Assembly (NCBI GenBank): GCA_031422555.1
Contig: JANPLZ010000053.1
Span: 1-33,138 of the forward strand
Source of the DNA: JANNAT01 sp031422555
GTDB taxonomy: Bacteria > Pseudomonadota > Alphaproteobacteria > Rhodobacterales > Rhodobacteraceae
Length of the DNA: 33,138 nt
Reading direction: 5' to 3'
The notes beneath the pieces were generated by a model that had not been told where the DNA came from, made no database searches, and was given only the letters and a program-made list of their open reading frames with translations. This document shows positions 1 to 8,294 of the stretch, piece after piece (the stretch's first letter is position 1; the number at the start of each line of letters is the position of its first letter). The translations under genes and the position numbers were made by a program.

Positions 1-807
1 GGCATGGGCGGCGGTGCCTTGGCGTCGCAAAACAAGATGGTTCAGAACAAGTCGGCGCTGAACAAGAATAAAAACAAGAACAAAAACAAAAACAAGAATA
101 AGAATAAAAACAAGAACAAAGTCGGCTTTGACGGCGGACAGGCAGGCGTTGGCCTTATCCCGGCGCTGGAATTGCGGCGTTTGCATCAATTGCCGTCCAG
201 CAATGCCTTTACCGTTGCCAATCGTTTTGCGTGGGAATGTCTGGACATCGCCTTGCCCCCCGGGCCGGATTATACGCGGCTGGAAACTGCGGTTTTGCTG
301 TCGATGCAGGGCCGCGACAAAGAACGTTCGCGCCGCCAGCCCGATATCGAAGCGCAGGCGGCGCTGTCGGTGGATGAGTTTTTGCGCCCCTTGGGGATCG
401 AAGGCATCGGCGGCTATGGCGCAACCGAAGGCCTGTTTCTGAACATTTTGACCGCCTGCGAATATGTCGGATTGCTGTATAAAGCCCGCATTGACCGCGA
501 TCGCCCGACCGTGGTTGAACCCCGTCTGCGCCCGCTGTTGGCGGTGCCTGCGCATGAAAGTTTTCCATCAAACCACGCCTTTCAATGTTTTTCGATCGCT
601 TTCGCTTTTAACGCCATTTTGCCCGAGCATCCGGCCACCGATGAACTGGCGCGTGTGGCACAAAATGTTTCCGAAAACCGCGAATGGGCCGGGCTGCATT
701 ACCCGTCCGATACGGACGCGGGCAAAGATCTGGCGCGCCGCTTTGCCCCCTATCTGCGCGATGCCTTTGGGGCGGCCTATCTGGCGGCTCAGGGCGACTG
801 GCATTGA
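1..807 (+). CDS. PAP2-superfamily phosphatase/haloperoxidase-like protein, possibly 5' partial
   Basis: The frame is open to the left edge. The first ATG is at 4, but only three bases precede it, so the true start may lie outside the window. Counting from that ATG (267 aa), the three PAP2 motifs are present: K160-x6-R167-P168, P188-S-N-H191, and R226-x5-H232-x3-D236, where Asn replaces the usual Ser before the Arg. These residues bind phosphate in acid phosphatases, or vanadate in the related haloperoxidases. No clear membrane segments are visible, so a soluble enzyme resembling the haloperoxidase-like branch is more likely than a lipid phosphatase; this is inference. The N-terminus carries ten Asn-Lys dipeptides (bases 61-120) that are not part of the catalytic fold. 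A protease gene follows 19 bases downstream, suggesting an operon. The substrate is unknown and there is no evident link to the flagellum. Confidence 0.75.
   Translation, partial: GMGGGALASQNKMVQNKSALNKNKNKNKNKNKNKNKNKNKVGFDGGQAGVGLIPALELRRLHQLPSSNAFTVANRFAWECLDIALPPGPDYTRLETAVLLSMQGRDKERSRRQPDIEAQAALSVDEFLRPLGIEGIGGYGATEGLFLNILTACEYVGLLYKARIDRDRPTVVEPRLRPLLAVPAHESFPSNHAFQCFSIAFAFNAILPEHPATDELARVAQNVSENREWAGLHYPSDTDAGKDLARRFAPYLRDAFGAAYLAAQGDWH
61..120 (+). repeat. Hexanucleotide AAYAAR x10 repeat encoding (Asn-Lys)10
   Basis: Ten consecutive six-base units of the form AAY-AAR lie in frame inside the PAP2-like gene and encode ten Asn-Lys pairs. Further single NK pairs occur just upstream, in the segment QNKMVQNKSAL. 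Both codon pairs (AAC/AAT and AAG/AAA) are mixed irregularly, so the array is not a perfect DNA repeat. It stands out as AT-rich in a GC-rich gene. Confidence 0.95.
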
Positions 808-826
808 TATGCAAGGATTGAAAACC

Positions 827-2464
827 ATGGCCGTTGACCAAACCCCGCCCCGTTACTTCTGGCTGTGGCATCTGGCGGCGCTGAAGGTGATCGAGGCCGA
901 TTTCGGCCCGATCCCGGCTGACGTGCCGCCCAACGCAGAAAGCAGCCTGCGCGCCCAACATGCGCCTGCCATCACCGCAACGCTGTGGGATAACATTCCG
1001 ACGGCAGGAAAGTTGCCTGCAACAGCGGCGTTGATTGACACCGGCATCAGCCGGATGCACCCAAATCTTGCCAACCGCGTTGATACCGTGCGTTCGGTTG
1101 ATCTGACCAGCCACCGCTATGGCGCGCAGACCCTGCCGGTTTTGCCAGATACCACCCCCGCCACCCGCGAAGAAAAGCGCCGCTTTTTTGCCGACCTAAG
1201 TCTTGATGGATTGGGCACGTTGCAACTTGCCCCACATGAGGTGGAGTATCTGGAATCAATGGTTGCCGAATATCGCGGCGCAAGTGGCGTGGTGCGCCGG
1301 ATGATCGACCCCGAAGAAACCTTTGCCTCGCATGGCACCAGTTGTGCGGGCCTGATCGCGGGCGAACCGGCAACGGTGGCGGCGGTTGAGGGGCGCGATG
1401 ACACGGCACTGAACCCAAACCTGCTGCCCTATTTCGGGGTTGATCCGTTTTCAAACCTGCTGTCGATCCGCACCTCGTTCGAGGCCGATCCGCATCAGTT
1501 CATCGCGGCCTTTCTGTATGCTTGGGCCTGCCGGGTCGATGTGATCATCATGCCGCGCGGCCTGCCCGATCCGGTGCGCTCTCGGCTTGCTGCCAAAACC
1601 GATCTTATGGCCGATCTGGAAACCTGGCGGGGCAGGCAAGCCGCCGATCTTTATGCGCGCCTTGCACTGGGGGCTGCACCCGAAGTTGACACCACGGCGG
1701 CGCAGCGCGGTCATTTGCCAGACCGGCCCTGGGTGATCCTGAAACAGCTTATCCTGGCGATTTCCCGGCACATTCCGGTGGTATGCGCCGCCGGTAATGA
1801 TGGCGAAAGTCAGCTGATCTATCCCGCCTGTCTGGCGGCGGATGACAATGGCATCATCGCGGTAGGCGCTGTCACTGCCGAAGGTTTTCGGTCCGGCTAT
1901 TCCAACTATGGCGATGGCCTGACTGTGGTGGCCCCGTCGGATGACTATGAAATCTACCATCGCCACCAGACCCGGCTGGATCAGACCGATCCGTTGCGCG
2001 CGATGCACGACTATTCCGTTAGCAGCGCGCGGGCATATGCGTTTTCACCGCTTGATCTGGTGACAACCGATCTGCCCGGCGTGTTTGGCTATGACGCAGG
2101 CCATGCGCCGTGGTCTTATGTATTGCCCGGCCAAGGCGGCGCAGGCATGCAAAATTCGGGCCTTGGCGGCGGTTATTATACTGCGTTTGGCGGCACTTCG
2201 GGGGCCAGCAGCCTGATCGGTGGGCTGGTTCTGCTGGCGCAGCGCAGCCGCCGTGCCCAAGACAAAGCCGCGCTGACGGGATTGCAGGCCAAAGCACTGC
2301 TTTGCGCCGCCAGTTCCCTGTCCGCCATCGTGGCCCCCGGCACCCGGCCTTTGACGCCCGACACCATGAACGCCGATGACGAAGATCAGATAGAGCCGCA
2401 GTATTTCTTCGGCGCAGGACTGCCGGATGCCGCCAAATTGCTGGCAGCGGCGACAGCGCTTTGA
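827..2464 (+). CDS. Subtilisin-like serine protease (S8 family)
   Basis: 545 aa. The start at 827 is chosen because AAGGA at 813-817 is well spaced before it; the frame itself is open further upstream, inside the preceding gene. The subtilase triad is visible: Asp71 in IDTG, His169 in SHGTSCAG and Ser458 in GGTSGAS, with the oxyanion Asn324 in CAAGNDG. The Asp-His gap (98 residues) is much longer than in small subtilisins, where it is about 30. That implies an insertion of roughly 65 residues containing a helical, acidic stretch. The Pro that usually follows GTSxA is absent. No signal peptide or recognisable prodomain is seen, so a cytoplasmic location or another export route is possible. It lies 19 bases after the PAP2-like gene and is probably co-transcribed with it. 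The substrate cannot be deduced. Confidence 0.88.
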   Translation: MAVDQTPPRYFWLWHLAALKVIEADFGPIPADVPPNAESSLRAQHAPAITATLWDNIPTAGKLPATAALIDTGISRMHPNLANRVDTVRSVDLTSHRYGAQTLPVLPDTTPATREEKRRFFADLSLDGLGTLQLAPHEVEYLESMVAEYRGASGVVRRMIDPEETFASHGTSCAGLIAGEPATVAAVEGRDDTALNPNLLPYFGVDPFSNLLSIRTSFEADPHQFIAAFLYAWACRVDVIIMPRGLPDPVRSRLAAKTDLMADLETWRGRQAADLYARLALGAAPEVDTTAAQRGHLPDRPWVILKQLILAISRHIPVVCAAGNDGESQLIYPACLAADDNGIIAVGAVTAEGFRSGYSNYGDGLTVVAPSDDYEIYHRHQTRLDQTDPLRAMHDYSVSSARAYAFSPLDLVTTDLPGVFGYDAGHAPWSYVLPGQGGAGMQNSGLGGGYYTAFGGTSGASSLIGGLVLLAQRSRRAQDKAALTGLQAKALLCAASSLSAIVAPGTRPLTPDTMNADDEDQIEPQYFFGAGLPDAAKLLAAATAL

Positions 2465-2506
2465 CGTCGGCGCAATTCGCACTTGTCACGGCGATTTGCG
2501 AAAGAA

Positions 2507-2521
2507 TTAACGCTTGTTTGA
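2507..2521 (+). promoter_or_regulatory. CtrA-like box TTAA-N7-TTGA
   Basis: TTAA, seven bases, then TTGA lies 71 bases before the 294-aa ORF, in the 128-base gap after the protease gene. It differs at one base from the TTAA-N7-TTAA consensus bound by the alphaproteobacterial regulator CtrA. Its position suggests a new transcription unit begins here. Confidence 0.35.
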
Positions 2522-2592
2522 CGGCACCGTTACGGGCGCGTCACATGATTGGGCGCAAGATTGATCAGTAAATTGAAAACCGGAGTGATCAG

Positions 2593-3477
2593 ATGACCCT
2601 AGACATCCTGCGTCCCGCAGCAACCGTTTTGCTGGTGAACCCTCTTCCCGCAGATATGCTGACCCTGGCCACTTCGACCGTCGCGCGACATCTGGCGATT
2701 TCAAAGTCGGACGCCGAAGATCAGCTGCGGCAGGGGGCGATCACGCTGGACGACAGCGTCGATACGGCAACACAGGATCAGTTGTTCGCGCTGTTGGCGG
2801 CCCTTGGCCTGACCCGGCAAAACGCCGAATGGCACGGCGATCAGTCATTGTCGGTGCAACTGGCCAAGCCCGCGGATCTGGCGTATCTGGCCCCGAAACT
2901 GGCCGCCATCACCCACTGGCCCTTGGCCGCGGTGCTGCACGCCTTGCCGCGTCCGGGCGGGGTTACCCTGGAAAACCTGACAGCCGCCAAAGCGCATCAA
3001 TTGCGCAAGCAAATCCGCCGCATTCAAGGGTTCAAAACCGTGCAGTCCGACATGACCGCGCTGTGCGATCTGTTTGTCATCTCGCCGCTGCCCGTCGGGG
3101 TCAGCCGTCCGTTGGGCCGGTATCTGGCGTTACTGGGGGCGGCCTCGTGTCGGTTCAGCGGCGCTGTGGCCTCTGGCCTGTCGGTGCAACAAGTTCGCCA
3201 TATCTGTGGCCGTTTCCCGCACACAGGGCTGATCGGGTTGGACCGGGCATTTCAGCGCTTTGATGTGTTCCTGACTGGCATCGGCGATCTTGCGCCGCAA
3301 GACGTGGCCGAATTCCTGTCAACCCGCACCAATATGTCGGGGGCGATGGTGGAATCGGTGACGCCACTGCAGCCTTTGCAGATCGAGCATGGCCTGACAC
3401 GCGGCGTGACCCAGCATTTCCGCGCCGATTATGCCGCCATCGGCCTGCAGACCTGCGCGCGGCTTAGCGGCAGGTGA
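2593..3477 (+). CDS. Unrecognised protein of about four L7/L12-CTD-like repeats
   Basis: 294 aa, ATG start with GGAG at 2582-2585. I do not recognise a named family. By eye it is built of about four divergent units of 65-70 residues, starting near residues 12 (VLLV-P), 86 (VQLAKP), 159 (LFVISP) and 225 (VFLTGIG). Each unit begins with a short hydrophobic strand followed by Pro/Gly and helical segments, and ends in a leucine-rich helix such as QLFALLAALGL or QLRKQIRRIQGF. The strand-helix-helix-strand-helix rhythm resembles the C-terminal domain of ribosomal protein L7/L12. Unit 3 is the most degenerate. No signal peptide or membrane segment is apparent, so a cytoplasmic location is likely. 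It sits directly before motB behind a CtrA-like box, which suggests a flagellar or motility-linked role; that is inference from context. Confidence 0.8.
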   Translation: MTLDILRPAATVLLVNPLPADMLTLATSTVARHLAISKSDAEDQLRQGAITLDDSVDTATQDQLFALLAALGLTRQNAEWHGDQSLSVQLAKPADLAYLAPKLAAITHWPLAAVLHALPRPGGVTLENLTAAKAHQLRKQIRRIQGFKTVQSDMTALCDLFVISPLPVGVSRPLGRYLALLGAASCRFSGAVASGLSVQQVRHICGRFPHTGLIGLDRAFQRFDVFLTGIGDLAPQDVAEFLSTRTNMSGAMVESVTPLQPLQIEHGLTRGVTQHFRADYAAIGLQTCARLSGR

Positions 3478-3505
3478 CGGCAATAAATACCTAAAATTTC
3501 ACACC

Positions 3506-3520
3506 TTAAGCGGCTGTAAA
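3506..3520 (+). promoter_or_regulatory. CtrA-like box TTAA-N7-TAAA before motB
   Basis: TTAA-N7-TAAAC lies 35 bases before the motB ATG in a 78-base AT-rich gap. It has one mismatch from TTAA-N7-TTAAC. This distance would place a bound regulator near the -35 region of a short-leader promoter. Confidence 0.4.
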
Positions 3521-3555
3521 CGCTGATGCGATAGTTTCGGCCTTGGGTGTGAAAC

Positions 3556-4413
3556 ATGGGTGGGCGAATGGCTGGGCAATCAAATGCCGCGCCAGTCATC
3601 ATCAAGCGTAAAAAAATTATCAAAGGCGGCGGGCATCACGGTGGGGCGTGGAAAGTGGCCTATGCTGACTTTGTGACGGCCATGATGGCCTTTTTTATGC
3701 TGATGTGGCTGTTGAATGCGACAACGGAAAAACAACGCAAAGGCATCGCGGATTACTTCAATCCAACGATTCCGGTGAACCGAATCTCGGGCGGCGGCGA
3801 TGGCGCGTTTGGCGGCGATTCGATCTTTTCGGAAAACACCCTGACCAAAAGTGGCACCGGTGCCAGCGATCAACGCCCCACCGATGCCGACAAGGCCAGC
3901 GGTGCCACCGGCACCACCCCAGACGCCGCCGAAACCGCTGCCGAACAAAAAGCACTTGAACAAGTCGCCCAAGCCCTGACGGCGCAGGGCGGCGAAAGCA
4001 TGACGATGGCGCGGCTGCTGCGCCATGTCGTCACCCGCGTTACCGATGAAGGTCTGGTCATCGAAATCTTTGACGTGCCTGACGCCGCCCTGTTTTTGCC
4101 CGACAGTGCCGAGCCCACTGGCGATACCCGCAAAATTGCCGCCCTTTTGGCGGATGTTCTGGGTCTGGCGCAAAATCAGATTGCGGTGAACGGCCATGTG
4201 CGCAGCTATCCGATTACCCTGATCGACGATCCGGTCTGGGATCTGTCAGCGGCCCGCGCCCAAGCCATGCGTCTGTTGCTGCAAGGCTATGATCTGCCAA
4301 CCGCGCGGATGCAACGTATCGCCGGCATGGCCGACAGAATGGCCGCAACGGCCGACCCAATGTCGATCAGAAACAACCGGATTGAGGTGATCCTGCTGCG
4401 AAAAGACCGCTGA
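3556..4413 (+). CDS. motB: Flagellar motor stator protein MotB
   Basis: 285 aa. MotB anchors the proton-driven stator to peptidoglycan. A basic cytoplasmic N-terminus (KRKKIIKGGGHHGG) precedes a single membrane helix with the proton-carrying Asp38 in KVAYADFVTAMMAFFMLMW. A plug and linker region (about 60-140) is rich in Gly, Thr, Ala and Asp. The C-terminal OmpA-like peptidoglycan-binding domain shows NGHVRSYP, the WDLSAARAQAMR helix and a terminal NNRIEVILLR strand. A second in-frame ATG at 3568 is an alternative start. Its partner motA is not adjacent but about 10 kb downstream (14312). A CtrA-like box lies just upstream. Confidence 0.95.
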   Translation: MGGRMAGQSNAAPVIIKRKKIIKGGGHHGGAWKVAYADFVTAMMAFFMLMWLLNATTEKQRKGIADYFNPTIPVNRISGGGDGAFGGDSIFSENTLTKSGTGASDQRPTDADKASGATGTTPDAAETAAEQKALEQVAQALTAQGGESMTMARLLRHVVTRVTDEGLVIEIFDVPDAALFLPDSAEPTGDTRKIAALLADVLGLAQNQIAVNGHVRSYPITLIDDPVWDLSAARAQAMRLLLQGYDLPTARMQRIAGMADRMAATADPMSIRNNRIEVILLRKDR

Positions 4414-4442
4414 GACCGGGCAAATACATCGAATTTTAGCCG

Positions 4443-4457
4443 TTAGGTTGATCTTAA
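4443..4457 (+). promoter_or_regulatory. CtrA-like box TTAG-N7-TTAA before flgE
   Basis: TTAG-N7-TTAA lies 58 bases before the flgE start in the 102-base gap after motB. One mismatch from the symmetrical consensus. It would drive the flgE-flgK-flgL-flgI unit. Confidence 0.45.
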
Positions 4458-4515
4458 TCTGAATGCCGCAAGTTGGGCCGATATCTTTGATCGGGTCTGC
4501 AGAAAGGCGCATTCG

Positions 4516-5820
4516 ATGACAATTTCTTCTTCGCTTAACGCGGGGGTGGCGGGCTTGAATGCCAACGCCAACCGGCTTGCCACCATCGCGGACAATATCG
4601 CGAACTCATCGACCTATGGCTATAAACGGTCGCAAGCCGATTTCCATTCGGTGGTGATCAACGGCAATTCCCGCGCCAGCTATTCGGCGGGGGGGGTGCG
4701 GGTGTCGAACATGCGGATGATTGACGTGCGCGGCCCGCTGATTGCCAGCACAAATTCAACCGATTTGGCGATTGACGGGCGCGGATTTCTGGCGGTCACC
4801 AACATCGCCGCGCTGAACGGGTCTGATACCAACTATCCGATATCGTTGGCCACCACCGGGTCGTTCCGCCCCGATGCCGAAGGTATTTTGCGCACAAACA
4901 CCGGGCTGGTTCTGATGGGCTGGCCCGCCAATCCTGATGGCAATGTGCCCACCTTTCCGCGCGATACCATGTCGGCTTTGCAGCCGGTCCGGATCAATGC
5001 CAACCAATATATCGGCAACCCGACGTCTGAAATGCGGCTTGGGGTGAACCTGCCCGCCTCGTCCAGTATCGCGGGCGCCTCCGGTGCGCCGTTCAATCTT
5101 ACCGTGGAATACTTCGGCAATCTTGGCACGTCCGAAACCATGGATTTCACCTTTACCCCGACGGTTCCTGCATCCGGCGCGTCAAACAGCTGGACGATGC
5201 GTATTCAGGATTCGGCACTGGGCGGGGCCACGGTGGGCGAATACACCCTGACCTTTAACGCCACTCAAACGGCAGGTGGCGCGCTGGCCTCGGTCACCCC
5301 TATATCAGGGGGGGCCTATAATGCCACGGATGGCACGATCTCGGTGTCGGTGGGCGGCGGGCAAGTGGCGCTTGACATCGGTCGGCCCGGCCAACCCAAT
5401 GGCATGACACAGCTTTCCAGCACTTTTGCCCCGGTGGCGATCAGCAAGAACGGCTCTCCGGTGGCCAGCCTTACGGCGGTTGAGGTTGACGAAAAAGGCT
5501 ATCTGTCGGCGATTTATGATCAGGGCTTTACCCGCCGGATTTACCAACTTCCGGTGGTTGATGTGCCCAACGCCAATGGGTTGTTGGCGCTGAACAACCA
5601 AACCTATCAGGTCTCGCCGGGGTCTGGCCCGTTCTATCTTTGGAACGCGGGTGATGGCCCGACCGGCAGCGTTGTCGGCTTTTCGCGTGAGGAATCGTCA
5701 ACCGATGTGGCGGCGGAACTGACCCAACTGATCCAGACCCAGCGCGCCTATTCATCGAATGCCAAAGTCATCCAGACGGTTGATGAAATGCTGCAAGAAA
5801 CCACCAACATCAAACGCTAG
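4516..5820 (+). CDS. flgE: Flagellar hook protein FlgE
   Basis: 434 aa; AAAGG at 4503-4507 sits 8 bases before the ATG. FlgE polymerises into the universal-joint hook. The N-terminal helix has the rod/hook signature (SLNAGVAGLNANANRLATIADNIANSSTYGYK), followed by the conserved segments GVRVSNMRMIDVRGPL and DLAIDGRGFLAV. The middle is a variable Ser/Thr/Gly-rich D1/D2 region. The C-terminus has the matching helix ESSTDVAAELTQLIQTQRAY with SNAKVIQTVDEML, which packs against the N-terminal helix in the polymer. It lacks a signal peptide, as expected for type III export. It starts a tight unit with flgK, 8 bases downstream. An 8-G run occurs within the gene (4689-4696). Confidence 0.95.
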   Translation: MTISSSLNAGVAGLNANANRLATIADNIANSSTYGYKRSQADFHSVVINGNSRASYSAGGVRVSNMRMIDVRGPLIASTNSTDLAIDGRGFLAVTNIAALNGSDTNYPISLATTGSFRPDAEGILRTNTGLVLMGWPANPDGNVPTFPRDTMSALQPVRINANQYIGNPTSEMRLGVNLPASSSIAGASGAPFNLTVEYFGNLGTSETMDFTFTPTVPASGASNSWTMRIQDSALGGATVGEYTLTFNATQTAGGALASVTPISGGAYNATDGTISVSVGGGQVALDIGRPGQPNGMTQLSSTFAPVAISKNGSPVASLTAVEVDEKGYLSAIYDQGFTRRIYQLPVVDVPNANGLLALNNQTYQVSPGSGPFYLWNAGDGPTGSVVGFSREESSTDVAAELTQLIQTQRAYSSNAKVIQTVDEMLQETTNIKR

Positions 5821-5828
5821 GGGATGAC

Positions 5829-7286
5829 ATGAGCATCACTGGCACCCTGTCAACCGCGCTTTCCGGGCTGACAACGGCGGCCCGCGCGGCCGAAGTGGTC
5901 TCGTCAAACATCGCCAACGCGATGACCGAAGGCTACGGTCGGCGCGAATTGCAAACCGTGGCCCGCGCGTCCGGATCGGCGGGTCAGGGCGTGCGGGTGA
6001 CCGGGGTGTCGCGCTATAGCGATCCGATTTTGCTGGGCGATCGCCGCATGGCCGCCGCGGGCAGCGGCGCGCGCGATACCGCCGCCAGTTTCCTGAAACG
6101 GCTTGAAGGGGTTTTGGGCACCCCCGACAGTGCAACGTCGCTGGGCGGCAGGATTGCGGCCTTTGACACCGCCCTGATCGAAGCAGGCTCGCGCCCTGAA
6201 TCCGAAGCCCGGCTGTCGCGCGTGGCCGAAACCGCCCGCGCACTGGCGGCGCATCTGGCCAGTGCGGGCACCGATATTCAAACCGCCCGCGCCCAAGCCG
6301 ATGACCGGATCGAAGCCGAAGTTGGCCAGATGAACACCGCCCTTGCCCGCATCGCCGACCTGAACGGCCAGATTCGCACCAGTTTTGGCACCGGTCGCGA
6401 TGCCTCGGCCTTGGTGGATCAGCGCCAGCAGTTGATTGACGGCATTTCCGGTATCATTCCGCTGCGCGAAGTGCCGCGCAGCAATGGCCAGATTGCCCTG
6501 TTTACCACAGGCGGGGCGGTGTTGCTGGATGGTGCGCCCGCAGAATTGGGCTTTGCCCCGGTTGGTGTGATTGTGGCCGGCATGACCCAAGCCAGCGGTG
6601 CGCTGTCGGGGCTGACGATCAATGGCAGGCCGGTTTCAACGGCGGCAGAGGGCAGTCTGATTTCCGGCGGCTCTTTGGCGGGGCATTTCGCGGTGCGCGA
6701 TGATCTGGCCCCGCAAGCGCAAACGCGGCTTGATGCCGTTGCGCGTGATCTGATCGACCGGTTTGCCGATCCCGGACTTGATGCCAGCCGCGCAGCGGGC
6801 GCGCCCGGCTTGTTCACCGATGCAGGTCTTACATTTTTGCCCGCCAATGAAACCGGTCTTGCCCAGCGCTTGCAATTGAACGCCGCCGCCGACCCCGCCA
6901 TGGGCGGCGCCTTGTGGCGGCTGCGCGATGGTTTGGGGGCAATCGCGCCGGGGCCCGCGGGCGATGCGCGCCTGCTGAAAGACTTGCAAACGGCGCTGAC
7001 CGCCCCGCGCAATCCGGCCTCTGGCGGCTTTATGGCAGGTGCGCGCAGCCATGCAACACTGGCCGCCGATATGCTGTCTGGCGTCGCGCAATCGCGGTTA
7101 ACCGCCGAGGGTGAGGCCAGTTTTGCTGCGGCCCGTCTGGATACCCTGCACCAGATGGAACTGGAGGGCGGCGTGGATACCGATCAGGAAATGCAATCGT
7201 TGCTGCTGATCGAACAGGCCTATGCCGCCAATGCCAAGGTGATGGCCACGGTCAATGACATGATCCAAACCTTGTTGGGGATTTAA
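5829..7286 (+). CDS. flgK: Hook-associated protein 1 FlgK
   Basis: 485 aa. FlgK forms the first hook-filament junction layer. The N-terminal helical motif (LSTALSGLTTAARAAEVVSSNIAN, then AMTEGYGRRELQ) and the C-terminal helix (GGVDTDQEMQSLLLIEQAYAANAKVMATVNDMIQTLL) are typical of the FlgK/FlgE axial family. Between them lies a long Ala-rich coil with FDTALIEAGSRPESEARLSRV and SALVDQRQQLIDGIS, matching the conserved FlgK segment with the DQRDxLI-like motif. The start has GGGGA four bases upstream and follows the flgE stop by 8 bases. flgL follows after 3 bases, so the genes are probably translationally coupled. Confidence 0.93.
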   Translation: MSITGTLSTALSGLTTAARAAEVVSSNIANAMTEGYGRRELQTVARASGSAGQGVRVTGVSRYSDPILLGDRRMAAAGSGARDTAASFLKRLEGVLGTPDSATSLGGRIAAFDTALIEAGSRPESEARLSRVAETARALAAHLASAGTDIQTARAQADDRIEAEVGQMNTALARIADLNGQIRTSFGTGRDASALVDQRQQLIDGISGIIPLREVPRSNGQIALFTTGGAVLLDGAPAELGFAPVGVIVAGMTQASGALSGLTINGRPVSTAAEGSLISGGSLAGHFAVRDDLAPQAQTRLDAVARDLIDRFADPGLDASRAAGAPGLFTDAGLTFLPANETGLAQRLQLNAAADPAMGGALWRLRDGLGAIAPGPAGDARLLKDLQTALTAPRNPASGGFMAGARSHATLAADMLSGVAQSRLTAEGEASFAAARLDTLHQMELEGGVDTDQEMQSLLLIEQAYAANAKVMATVNDMIQTLLGI

Positions 7287-7289
7287 CGC

Positions 7290-8294
7290 ATGGGCCTGAC
7301 ATCCTTGGGCGATATGGCCCAATCGTTTTTATTACGGCGCCAAACCGTGGCGGTGAAATCCGATCTTCAACGGCTGTCATTGGAGCTGACAACCGGGCGG
7401 GTGGCCGATACCGCCGCGCATGTGTCTGGCGATCTGGTGCCGATTTCCGGCATTGACGCGTCGCTGGCAAGGCTGAACGGCTACCGCGCGGTGACGGCCG
7501 AAGCCGGACTTTTTGCCAACGCGATGCAGACCGCCTTGGGGGTGATAGACGATGTGTCGTCTGATCTGAGTCGCGGACTTTTGGCCGCGTCCGGCAGCGC
7601 GTCGCAGGCCCTGGTCACGGCGGCGGGCAGTGAGGCGCGCACCCGGCTGGAAACCGCGATGCAGGCGTTGAACACCCGCGTCGGCGATCGCAGTCTGTTT
7701 GCCGGAGTGGCCACCAACGGCCCGGCAACGGTGGCTGCGGAAACCATGATGCTGGCGCTGGATAATGCCATCACCGGGGCCACCACGGCGGCAGATATCG
7801 AATTGGCCGTGACGAATTGGTTCGCGGCACCCACGGGCTTTGCCACGCTGGCCTATACCGGCGGTGCGGCCTTGGCACGGGTGGGTATCGCCCCCGGCGA
7901 AGAGGCCGCGCTGGATATCACCGCCACCGATCCCGCAATTCGCGCCACCTTGAAAGGTTTGGCGATGGCCGCGCTGTTGGATCGCGGCGCATTGATCGCC
8001 TCCCAAACAGAACGGCAGGATCTGGCCCAACGCGCAGGCCTTAGCCTTTTGGAAAGTCAGACCGATCGCACCTATCTGGCGGCCAGATTGGGGTCAGCGC
8101 AGGCGCAGATCGACGCGGCTGCGGTGCGCAACGCCGCCGAATCTACCTCGCTGCAGATTGCGCGTGCCGATTTGACCGCTGCCGATCCGTTTGAAACCGC
8201 CTCGAAGCTGCAAGAAACCCAACTGCAGTTGGAAAAAATTTATGCCATCACCGCGCGCATCACGCGCCTTAGCCTTATGGATTATCTACGATGA
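7290..8294 (+). CDS. flgL: Hook-associated protein 3 FlgL (flagellin-like)
   Basis: 334 aa. FlgL is the second junction protein, connecting FlgK to flagellin. The N-terminal region resembles the flagellin D0/D1 helix (MAQSFLLRRQTVAVKSDLQRLSLELTTGRVAD), followed by a Ser/Ala-rich helical segment. The Asp-rich turn DRSLFAGVATNGPA matches the GD-x-LF-G motif of FlgL. The C-terminal helix pair includes ARADLTAADPFETASKLQETQLQLEKIYAITAR. The ATG lies 3 bases after the flgK stop, with GGGG at 7277-7280. The 3' end overlaps the flgI start by four bases (ATGA). Confidence 0.9.
   Translation: MGLTSLGDMAQSFLLRRQTVAVKSDLQRLSLELTTGRVADTAAHVSGDLVPISGIDASLARLNGYRAVTAEAGLFANAMQTALGVIDDVSSDLSRGLLAASGSASQALVTAAGSEARTRLETAMQALNTRVGDRSLFAGVATNGPATVAAETMMLALDNAITGATTAADIELAVTNWFAAPTGFATLAYTGGAALARVGIAPGEEAALDITATDPAIRATLKGLAMAALLDRGALIASQTERQDLAQRAGLSLLESQTDRTYLAARLGSAQAQIDAAAVRNAAESTSLQIARADLTAADPFETASKLQETQLQLEKIYAITARITRLSLMDYLR

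Noticed and set aside
464..826. N-terminal extension of the subtilase frame inside the PAP2-like gene
   Set aside because: It overlaps the PAP2 coding region in another frame and has Cys/Arg-rich, non-family sequence; the RBS at 813-817 supports the start at 827.
3853..3870. TGGCAC-like sequence resembling a sigma-54 -24 element
   Set aside because: It lies inside motB and lacks the TTGC -12 element at the right distance.
6419..7012. Long antisense ORF across flgK
   Set aside because: One of many long shadow frames expected in GC-rich coding DNA; the sense strand is a clear FlgK.
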